A model generated the notes under the pieces. It was not told the origin of the DNA. It did no database searches and saw only the letters and a list, made by a program, of their open reading frames with translations. DNA of 5,599 bases from Pseudobdellovibrionaceae bacterium (GTDB lineage: Bacteria > Bdellovibrionota > Bdellovibrionia > Bdellovibrionales > JAMPXM01), in NCBI GenBank assembly GCA_913774795.1, contig CAJYIL010000685.1, positions 1 through 5,599 of the forward strand. The letters run 5' to 3'. Positions 1 through 4,905 of the stretch are shown in pieces. The number at the start of each line of letters is the position of its first letter. The first letter of the stretch is position 1. Both the position numbers and the translations under genes were made by a program.

Positions 1-190
1 CCCACCTGACCCACTCGTGCGCAAAGCTCGTCGCCCCTAAAAGGCGGTCGATAAATAGTTTTTGGAAAAACGGCGACGCCAAGCCCGCAAGTGCCGAGAG
101 AAACGCAACGAACAAGATGAGCGCGCGACGACTCCCCCGAAGCGTAAATGACTGCGTGAGAAGTGAGGTTTGCGTAAGCGGAAGGCGCAT
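1..190 (-). CDS. Membrane protein, probable ABC exporter N-terminus (partial)
   Basis: This is the 5' part of a minus-strand gene that leaves the window at position 1; 63 residues are visible from an ATG at 190-188. It reads MRLPLTQTSLL, then a basic patch (RGSRR), then a hydrophobic helix (LILFVAFLSALAGLASPFF) followed by QKLFIDRLLG. A first transmembrane helix followed by a PFFQKLFIDRLL-type segment is typical of the ABC exporter transmembrane domain, where the helix leads into an 'IDR/IDK' turn. If so, the full protein would have about six helices and probably a C-terminal ATPase, neither visible here. The start is uncertain: the frame remains open upstream to ATGs at 379 and 403, but those would place the start inside the divergent lipoprotein gene and add about 63 residues with no recognisable domain. 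The purine-rich AGAGAG directly before the 190 ATG is a poor ribosome site. The family call rests on this short segment alone. Confidence 0.55.
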   Translation of the reverse strand, partial: MRLPLTQTSLLTQSFTLRGSRRALILFVAFLSALAGLASPFFQKLFIDRLLGATSFAHEWVRW

Positions 191-377
191 CTCTCTAGGA
201 CTAGCACCGGCCGAGCGGGAGGGACAACTTTTGGTCTCGTGCGACGCGGATTGTTCTTCGAATTTAGGAATGAGTGTGGCGTCGAGCGTTTCCTCGAAGA
301 GGATGCATTTGGCCTGTTTAGGTTTTAGACACTTTGCCCGGGGCCGCCCACCTCGAAAATTGCAGTGTTTCTTGAAC
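191..377. promoter_or_regulatory. Divergent intergenic region, ABC-type gene / lipoprotein operon
   Basis: This spacer should carry the promoters for both the minus-strand membrane gene and the plus-strand lipoprotein operon. No strong consensus promoter is visible. A weak plus-strand candidate is TTTGCC (333-338) with a 17-nt gap to AAAATT (356-361), but it would leave only a very short leader before the ATG at 378. Two CTAG tetranucleotides sit close together at 195-198 and 201-204. The 9-mer CTAGCACCG at 201-209 recurs at 4027-4035, in both cases upstream of a minus-strand gene. A minus-strand reading frame is open across the whole spacer, so part of it could be coding if the membrane gene starts further upstream. 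Confidence 0.3.
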
Positions 378-1088
378 ATGAAGCTCTGGAGCTTGCTTTT
401 CATATTGCTGGGAGTTCTCGGAAGCGGCTGCGGTCGCTCCGATACGATCTATTCCGATGGCGACGGAGGGCTCGTCGTTATCGAGCGCTCGGCACTCCCC
501 GACGGCTTTTACGATCAATCGGTGAATCGCGCAGACGCGATGGTGGCCGAAGGCGCTCTTCGTTTGCGTGTTCGCGGCGGCGAATCCACCGAAGGGTCTT
601 TCGTCGATTCGACTTTGATTGGCTCCCGCGCGATCGTCGGTCTCGGCGGACTTCAATCGACGGCTTTGAGCGATCTCGATCTGCAGATGGAAACCTCTTC
701 GTCGTCAGCCGCTTCTCTTCGCATCTCGGTGTTGGTCGACTTGAAGTGCGACGGCTCAGCCATTCGTTCGATTGAGACGACTCTCCCGGTTGGTTCAGTC
801 GCATTATCTTCGGCTCTTTGGTCTCCCTCTTTTGCCTCCGATATCGTGGACGCATCTGGAGCGACCGTCTTATCGGCGACTGCGTCATCCTTGACCGCGT
901 TGTTGGCGGCCTATCCCTCGGCGTGTTTGAAGAACGCGGTCAGTGATTCACCGGAAGCACCAAAAGCGATTCCGATGGCCGCGTTGCAAATTTCAATCGG
1001 ATCAGGATCGAGCGTCTCCGTCTCGGAGCTTTTCATTTCATCTCTCACCGTCAATGGCAAGACCACTTCGAGCTGGAGTTCCCCATGA
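378..1088 (+). CDS. Putative secreted lipoprotein, uncharacterised (236 aa)
   Basis: I do not recognise this protein. From the ATG at 378 it begins with a short lipoprotein-like signal: Lys2, a hydrophobic core (residues 3-14), then GSGC with Cys18 as the likely lipidated residue. The residue at -3 is Gly instead of the usual Leu, so the lipobox is imperfect. The mature part (19-236) is rich in Ser, Ala, Val and Leu in alternating patterns suggesting beta strands, for example residues 61-120. Only two other cysteines occur, Cys124 and Cys183, which could form a periplasmic disulfide. The frame is open back to an ATG at 117, but only the 378 start puts an export signal at the N-terminus; the upstream residues look non-coding. 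No good Shine-Dalgarno precedes 378. The stop overlaps the next gene as ATGA, so the two are very likely co-transcribed and translationally coupled. Function unknown; envelope location inferred. Confidence 0.7.
   Translation: MKLWSLLFILLGVLGSGCGRSDTIYSDGDGGLVVIERSALPDGFYDQSVNRADAMVAEGALRLRVRGGESTEGSFVDSTLIGSRAIVGLGGLQSTALSDLDLQMETSSSSAASLRISVLVDLKCDGSAIRSIETTLPVGSVALSSALWSPSFASDIVDASGATVLSATASSLTALLAAYPSACLKNAVSDSPEAPKAIPMAALQISIGSGSSVSVSELFISSLTVNGKTTSSWSSP
1075..1078 (+). promoter_or_regulatory. Ribosome binding site inside the lipoprotein gene
   Basis: GGAG lies six nucleotides before the ATG at 1085, within the last codons of the upstream gene. It fixes the start of the outer-membrane protein and supports translational coupling through the ATGA overlap. 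Confidence 0.6.
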
Positions 1089-2671
1089 GAAAACTCTCGA
1101 TCGCCCCTCTCTTTCTCCTTCTCGTCATGTTCTTGTGGACACGCTTTTCACACGCAGCTCCGCTGCCGACAACACTTCCGGCAAAGAAGAAAACTGCGGC
1201 GTCGAAAACGACTGCTCTGCCGGCGAAGAAAACCTCTCGCCGACCGATCATCATCGTGGATACTTCGGCGCCTGGCCTTGCCAAGACTTTACCGACTCGC
1301 AAAAAACTCGTCATGAATTTCGATCAGCCCGCGCTACCCGAAGCCCCATCCGTCGTCATTCGCGAAGATGGCTCGGTCTTCGCGCCCTCGGGCGAGACGG
1401 TGCTCATCCAGCGCCACGACGTGACCGAAGCTCCGGTTCTCGAGTTCGTTGGACCAGAACCGACCGCTCGTATCGAGATCCCGAACACGGCCGCGCGCTC
1501 GCTCGTGCCGGCGCTTCCCGACTCCGATTCTTACGAAATGGTTCCTTCGCAAACGGGACCCGTTCGTCCGGTGGTGATCGCGCCTCCTGTCGTGGCACCG
1601 GTGATTCCTTCGCCTGCGCCTGCACCTGCGACGGCTGAATCGACCGCGAGCGCGACTGCGAACTCTGTCGCGATCGCAAATCTTCCTGCTGAAATTGCAA
1701 TTCCTCGCGGAGATGTTTCTTCGCTAACGGTTGCACCTTCGGCCTCGGTATTGGCGGAGTCGACGGCAGCAGCGACCACGGCTTCGGTGTCGGCGCCTTC
1801 GATTTCGACGGCCGTATCGACCGCTGAAGCGTTATCGACAGCGGAACCGACGACTGAGGTGTCGTCGACTTCGATCGCGACCTCGATCGCGACCGCGACC
1901 AGCACGCCTGTGGAAGCTACAACAACGAGTGAAGCCACAGCCTCTGCGGCAACGCTGTCGGCGACAAGCCAACCCGCAGATGCCTTCGGCCCGCCCGCCC
2001 CACCGGTCTTCGATACCTCGATCACTGAGAGCAAGCTCTCGACGAAGTCGACCGACATCACCGTCGCGGAAAACGCGCTCGATGCCGATAAAGGCACACC
2101 GGGCACGCGCGCTTCAGAGCTCAAGGCTTCAACAACATTCTTAGTCCCGTCCAACGAAATCCCGCGCCGTCGACTTTTCATTCGCGGTGGCTACCTCGAT
2201 GCCGCTTACTCGAAACTCGAAAGCGATTTGAAAAACGGTGCGACACTCTTTGGCGTGAGTGCTTCTCAAGTTTTCTCGAAAACCGAAGTGCGAGTCGGAG
2301 TCGATTTCGCCTATGGCCTCGATCAATCGATCTCCCTTCGAAATACACGGATGGCGATGTTTAGAGCCGAGGGCCTTTACAACCTCGCTAGTTTCAAAGA
2401 CACAGCGGCGTTCTACATCGGTGGAGCGCTAGGTCTCGCCGACATCCAAGTCACGAGCTTCAGATCGAAAAACGCCAACGGCGATGTGACCATTCGCGAA
2501 AACGCGAGAGGAACGGCTTTCCTCGGATCGCCCGAAGTCGGCTCACGTATCTACATCGGACGCCAAGTGTCTCTCGACCTCACCGTTCAATATTTGTTGC
2601 TCTTGGGTGGCGACCAAGTCTCGAACCTCGGTGGGCTTTTAGGTGAAGCCGCGTTGGGTTTCCGTTTCTAA
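1085..2671 (+). CDS. Outer-membrane protein: disordered Ala/Thr stalk plus C-terminal beta-barrel (528 aa)
   Basis: Residues 1-24 form a Sec signal peptide (RK at 2-3, hydrophobic 6-18, SHA before the probable cleavage). A Lys-rich stretch follows, with two LPAKK repeats (31-35 and 45-49) that could contact peptidoglycan or another anionic surface. Residues 55-150 are mixed. Residues 151-300 are almost entirely Ala, Thr, Ser, Pro, Val and Glu, contain no Phe, Tyr or Trp, and should be an extended flexible stalk. From about residue 362 to 528 the sequence alternates polar and hydrophobic residues with many Gly and aromatics (LFIRGGYL, VRVGVDFAYG, RIYIGRQVSLDLTVQYLLLL) and ends GFRF. A C-terminal Phe and this length (~167 aa) fit a small, perhaps eight-stranded, outer-membrane barrel. 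The start is supported by GGAG six bases upstream. Coupled to the lipoprotein gene by a 4-bp overlap, suggesting joint work in the envelope. The specific function is unknown; the barrel call is from pattern only. Confidence 0.75.
   Translation: MRKLSIAPLFLLLVMFLWTRFSHAAPLPTTLPAKKKTAASKTTALPAKKTSRRPIIIVDTSAPGLAKTLPTRKKLVMNFDQPALPEAPSVVIREDGSVFAPSGETVLIQRHDVTEAPVLEFVGPEPTARIEIPNTAARSLVPALPDSDSYEMVPSQTGPVRPVVIAPPVVAPVIPSPAPAPATAESTASATANSVAIANLPAEIAIPRGDVSSLTVAPSASVLAESTAAATTASVSAPSISTAVSTAEALSTAEPTTEVSSTSIATSIATATSTPVEATTTSEATASAATLSATSQPADAFGPPAPPVFDTSITESKLSTKSTDITVAENALDADKGTPGTRASELKASTTFLVPSNEIPRRRLFIRGGYLDAAYSKLESDLKNGATLFGVSASQVFSKTEVRVGVDFAYGLDQSISLRNTRMAMFRAEGLYNLASFKDTAAFYIGGALGLADIQVTSFRSKNANGDVTIRENARGTAFLGSPEVGSRIYIGRQVSLDLTVQYLLLLGGDQVSNLGGLLGEAALGFRF
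1871..1900 (+). repeat. In-frame 12-bp tandem repeat in the stalk region
   Basis: TCGATCGCGACC is repeated exactly at 1871-1882 and 1883-1894, followed by the half unit GCGACC (1895-1900). It encodes part of the Ser-Ile-Ala-Thr run of the stalk. Unit length is a multiple of three, so copy-number change would lengthen or shorten the stalk without a frameshift. Confidence 0.75.
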
Positions 2672-2673
2672 AC

Positions 2674-2703
2674 TTGACGATTCCACACCCGAACCCAAAT
2701 TGT
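2674..2703 (+). promoter_or_regulatory. Weak promoter candidate for htpX
   Basis: TTGACG (2674-2679) is a good -35 match just after the preceding stop codon. The best -10 at 18-nt spacing is AATTGT (2698-2703), which matches the consensus only in part. No terminator-like hairpin with a T run is visible in the 80-bp gap, so read-through from the upstream operon is also possible. Confidence 0.25.
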
Positions 2704-2736
2704 CGTTAACACGTGCGCGAATTTAAAAACGCGCTC

Positions 2737-2742
2737 AAAGGA
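2737..2742 (+). promoter_or_regulatory. Ribosome binding site deciding the htpX start
   Basis: AAAGGA sits nine nucleotides before the ATG at 2752. It supports this start over the in-frame GTG at 2713, which has no comparable site. Confidence 0.6.
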
Positions 2743-2751
2743 AAACAGACA

Positions 2752-3660
2752 ATGGTTTGGCTGCGTCGTATCGGTTTCTTTCTCGTTCTGAATATTACCG
2801 TGATCGCGATGATTTCGATCATCACGTCGCTCTTGGGTCTCGGGCCCACGATCACTCAATCGGGCATGAACTACGGTTCGCTCATCGCCTTCTGTTTGAT
2901 CTACGGTTTCGTCGGCTCGTTTATCAGCCTGCTTCTCTCAAAGCCGATGGCAAAATGGACGCTCGGCGTTCAGGTCATCGATCCTCGAACATCAAATGCT
3001 GAAGAACGCGCGCTCCTCGAAACGGTCTACCGCCTCGCACGCTCTGCGAACATCGCGAAGATGCCCGAAGTCGGCGTCTACGACTCGCCTGAGGTCAACG
3101 CGTTCGCAACGGGCGCAACGAAGAATCGCTCGCTCGTCGCCGTCAGCTCCGGTCTTCTTCGACAGCTCGATCGCAATTCCGTCGAGGGAGTTCTCGGTCA
3201 CGAGGTGGCGCACATCGCAAATGGCGATATGGTCACGATGGCCCTTCTTCAAGGGGTCGTGAACGCGTTCGTGATGGCGCTCGCGAGAATCGTTGCGTTT
3301 GCGATCGACCAAGCGATGCGTAGCAATGATCGCGACGGCGGTGGCCTCGGGACTTTCGCTTATATGGGCATCGTCTTTGTTCTTGAGATGATCCTGTTCA
3401 TCCCGGGTTCGATGGTGATCGCCGCTTTCTCGCGCTTTAGAGAATTTCGGGCTGATGCGGGCGGCGCCAGACTTGCGGGTCGCCAGAACATGATCGGCGC
3501 TCTGCGTGGGCTGAAGAGCTTGCAGCAGCTCAACGATCAGATCCCCGCACAGCCGGCCTACGCCGCATTCAAAATCGCGCGCACCGGCCGCGTCGCCGAA
3601 CTCTTCTCATCGCATCCGCCACTCGATGTTCGTATCACGCGGCTTGAAATTGGCCGTTAA
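2752..3660 (+). CDS. htpX: Membrane zinc metalloprotease HtpX (M48 family)
   Basis: This is an inner-membrane protease of the HtpX type, which degrades misfolded membrane proteins alongside FtsH. Numbering from the ATG at 2752 (302 aa, close to the roughly 290 of E. coli HtpX), the zinc motif HEVAH lies at 150-154: His150 and His154 are ligands and Glu151 is the catalytic base. The third ligand is Glu231 in REFRADAGGA. Two N-terminal hydrophobic helices (about 7-29 and 41-63) and two more around 165-186 and 202-226 match the family topology. Other family blocks are present: NAFATGA, VAVSSGLL, ANGDMVTM and the C-terminal SSHPPLDVRI. An in-frame GTG at 2713 would add 13 polar residues; the ATG is preferred because it has AAAGGA upstream and matches the family N-terminus. 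The gene's 3' end overlaps the convergent small gene by 54 bp. In E. coli htpX is stress-induced via CpxR; no such site is recognisable here. Confidence 0.95.
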   Translation: MVWLRRIGFFLVLNITVIAMISIITSLLGLGPTITQSGMNYGSLIAFCLIYGFVGSFISLLLSKPMAKWTLGVQVIDPRTSNAEERALLETVYRLARSANIAKMPEVGVYDSPEVNAFATGATKNRSLVAVSSGLLRQLDRNSVEGVLGHEVAHIANGDMVTMALLQGVVNAFVMALARIVAFAIDQAMRSNDRDGGGLGTFAYMGIVFVLEMILFIPGSMVIAAFSRFREFRADAGGARLAGRQNMIGALRGLKSLQQLNDQIPAQPAYAAFKIARTGRVAELFSSHPPLDVRITRLEIGR

Positions 3661-3999
3661 GAACACGTCATCGGAGGCCAGAGGAGAAAATCCTCCGCCC
3701 AGAACGAGTTTTTCCAAGCGCTCACAGGAGTCATGAAGTCTGAATCGCTCGGCGTGTCCCGCATGTCGAGCACGGTTGCTTTCAAGACGACGACGAAACT
3801 CGTCCCGCGTGAGCACGACTCCGTCTGAAGTCTCGATCTGATCATCGATCCAGTTCATGAGCTTTTCGCTTGCGGCAAGCCCATCGGCGTGAGCCGCGAT
3901 CGACTCTTCCGGTGAGGTCTGCAAAGACTGGCTGATGGAGTGCAGAGCTGTCTCGATGGTTTGATCGATATCGGTGCTTGAAATCTCGTGGAGCGACAT
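3607..3999 (-). CDS. Uncharacterised small protein, convergent with htpX (130 aa)
   Basis: I do not recognise this protein. It has no signal peptide or membrane segment and is probably cytoplasmic. Residues 1-50 are acidic and Ser-rich (SSTDIDQTIETALHSISQS); the middle (65-95) is basic and helical (EFRRRLESNRARHAGHAERF) with a single Cys further on, followed by LEKLVLGGG and a short tail. The codon choice resembles the neighbouring genes, and a strong purine tract (GGGGAAGGGGAAG, on the minus strand at 4014-4002) precedes the ATG, both arguing that it is expressed. The last 54 bp, including the stop, are antisense to the end of htpX, so the two messages overlap tail to tail; no terminator is visible between them. 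It is transcribed divergently from the TetR-type regulator across a 185-bp spacer, making it the nearest candidate target of that regulator (inference). Confidence 0.7.
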   Translation of the reverse strand: MSLHEISSTDIDQTIETALHSISQSLQTSPEESIAAHADGLAASEKLMNWIDDQIETSDGVVLTRDEFRRRLESNRARHAGHAERFRLHDSCERLEKLVLGGGFSPLASDDVFLTANFKPRDTNIEWRMR

Positions 4000-4087
4000 G
4001 TCTTCCCCTTCCCCAAAACACCAAGGCTAGCACCGAGCGACCCTTACGAATTTGCAACTTCGTACAAATCTGAATTGATTTACTTTT

Positions 4088-4109
4088 GCTCTAGACGACT
4101 AACTAGAGC
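4088..4109. promoter_or_regulatory. Perfect 7-bp inverted repeat, candidate operator
   Basis: GCTCTAG (4088-4094) and CTAGAGC (4103-4109) are exact reverse complements separated by ACGACTAA. The size and symmetry fit a site for a dimeric TetR-family repressor. It overlaps the possible -10 of the TetR gene. Its right arm is shared with the next element (4105-4120). Confidence 0.5.
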
Positions 4110-4120
4110 TCAAACTCTAC
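4105..4120. repeat. Copy 1 of AGAGCT-nnn-ACTCTAC repeat
   Basis: AGAGCTCAAACTCTAC is the first of two related 16-mers upstream of the TetR gene. It is itself symmetrical (TAGAG, six bases, CTCTA when one base to the left is included). Copy 2 at 4166-4181 matches at 13 of 16 positions, the differences being the three central bases. Confidence 0.55.
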
Positions 4121-4165
4121 CTCGTGCAGATTTTTAAAAATTCTCATTGTCTCGAGGGGAAATTC

Positions 4166-4181
4166 AGAGCTAGGACTCTAC
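4166..4181. repeat. Copy 2 of AGAGCT-nnn-ACTCTAC repeat, over the TetR ribosome site
   Basis: AGAGCTAGGACTCTAC carries AGAG and CTCT arms around six bases. The central AGGA (4172-4175) is also the likely Shine-Dalgarno of the TetR gene, nine bases before its ATG, and the element ends three bases before that codon. Binding here would be well placed to block the regulator's own expression. Confidence 0.5.
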
Positions 4182-4184
4182 GCC

Positions 4185-4787
4185 ATGAAAAAAGCGAAAA
4201 ATCGAGACCGTATTCTTGTTGCGAGCGTCGACCTCTTTAACTCCTCGGGCGTCGTGGCCGTGACAACGAATCACATCGCGGATCACCTCGAGATTTCTCC
4301 AGGCAATCTCTACTTCCACTTCCGAAATAAAGAGGAGATCATTCGCGAACTCTTCGAGCAGATGACCCAGGAAACCTACGAGTCATGGAAGCCGAATGAT
4401 AAAGGCGCCTACGCGTCTCCGATCGAACTCATCGAGCGCTCTTTTGAAGTCTACTGGAAGTATCGCTTCTTCCACCGCGAGATGTATCACTTACGTCGCA
4501 AAGATCCGGCGCTCGCTCGACGCTGGAAATCGCACCTCGCAAAGTCGATGCGCATTCTTCAAGCGCACTACGGCTATTGGGTGAAAACCGGCGTGATGAA
4601 GAAGGTCTCCGATCCTCGCGAGATGCAGATGATTGCCGATTTGGTTCTGATCACGTCGTCTTCATTCTTGCAGTTCTTCGAATCCCCGGAGAAGCCGGCG
4701 ACGAAGAAGACGTTGCGTGACGGTTCAAACCACCTGCTCCGTTTGCTTCAGCCTTATCATCAAAATCCCGCTGCGCTGAACACCTAA
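4185..4787 (+). CDS. TetR/AcrR-family transcriptional regulator (200 aa)
   Basis: This is a DNA-binding repressor-type protein of normal TetR-family length. The N-terminal three-helix domain is clear: helix 1 from about residue 6 to 19 (RDRILVASVDLFN), then GVVAVTTNHIADHLEISPGN as the helix-turn-helix (about 27-45), with the recognition part GNLYFHFRNKEEI at 40-52, the family's most conserved block. The TTNHIA..L.ISPGNLY.HFRNK variant is one I associate with a TetR subfamily having its own conserved C-terminal domain. The remainder is helical and aromatic-rich (YWKYRFFHREMYH at about 90) and would bind an unknown ligand. The start has AGGA nine bases upstream. No transporter or enzyme gene lies directly beside it in the same direction, so the target is not obvious; the divergent small gene and itself are the best candidates given the symmetric sites in the shared spacer. 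Confidence 0.9.
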   Translation: MKKAKNRDRILVASVDLFNSSGVVAVTTNHIADHLEISPGNLYFHFRNKEEIIRELFEQMTQETYESWKPNDKGAYASPIELIERSFEVYWKYRFFHREMYHLRRKDPALARRWKSHLAKSMRILQAHYGYWVKTGVMKKVSDPREMQMIADLVLITSSSFLQFFESPEKPATKKTLRDGSNHLLRLLQPYHQNPAALNT

Positions 4788-4905
4788 ATAACTGTAATTT
4801 CTATGAAATCCACGGAGATGACAACGAGAGTCATCCCCGGCTGAAGGTGAGAGTCATTCGCATTTGGGTTGACGAACCTCTAGCCCCTATGATGAAAGTG
4901 CGCGC
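4788..4905. promoter_or_regulatory. Spacer between TetR gene and fur with promoter candidate
   Basis: The best promoter candidate is TTGGGT (4864-4869), an 18-nt gap, and TATGAT (4888-4893), the latter a five-of-six match to the -10 consensus. It would start transcription only a few bases before the ATG at 4906, giving a very short or absent leader; indeed no good Shine-Dalgarno is present. A second -35-like TTGACG (4869-4874) has no -10 at proper spacing. The direct repeat GAGAGTCATCC / GAGAGTCATTC occurs at 4826-4836 and 4849-4859. Confidence 0.4.
4813..4839. promoter_or_regulatory. Inverted repeat GATGAC-N7-GTCATC: operator or terminator stem
   Basis: CGGAGATGAC (4813-4822) pairs with GTCATCCCCG (4830-4839) at nine of ten positions around a 7-nt loop. 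No T run follows, so an intrinsic terminator for the TetR gene is doubtful. The inner 19 bp (4817-4835) begins GAT and ends ATC like a Fur box but matches the classic Fur consensus at only about half of its positions. Autoregulation by the downstream Fur-family protein is possible but not shown. Confidence 0.4.

Larger units (their letters stand above)
4000..4184. promoter_or_regulatory. Divergent regulatory region with TetR-type operator candidates
   Basis: This spacer separates the minus-strand small gene from the TetR-family gene. It is clearly more AT-rich than the flanking genes and holds five CTCTA/TAGAG-like half-sites. A plus-strand promoter candidate is TTGATT (4075-4080), a 17-nt gap, and ACTAAC (4098-4103), a partial match whose -10 falls between the arms of the inverted repeat at 4088-4109. 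A minus-strand -35-like TTGCAA lies on the complement around 4055, but no convincing -10 follows it. The layout fits a regulator that controls itself and possibly the divergent gene. Confidence 0.5.

Noticed and set aside
117..377. Plus-strand extension of the lipoprotein gene to an ATG at 117
   Set aside because: The added residues look non-coding and would bury the hydrophobic export signal; the same stretch on the minus strand has a better membrane protein frame.
943..1638. Plus-strand frame across the lipoprotein/outer-membrane protein junction
   Set aside because: Arg/Ser-rich shadow translation of two well supported genes in another frame.
1531..2181. Long minus-strand open frame (216 codons) opposite the outer-membrane protein
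   Set aside because: It is a mirror of the low-complexity Ala/Thr/Ser codons on the other strand, without ribosome site or recognisable features.
2713..2751. GTG at 2713 as htpX start
   Set aside because: The ATG at 2752 has AAAGGA nine bases upstream and matches the family's N-terminus; the extra 13 residues are polar and unmatched.
2672..2751. Terminator between the outer-membrane protein gene and htpX
   Set aside because: No stem followed by a T run could be found in the spacer.
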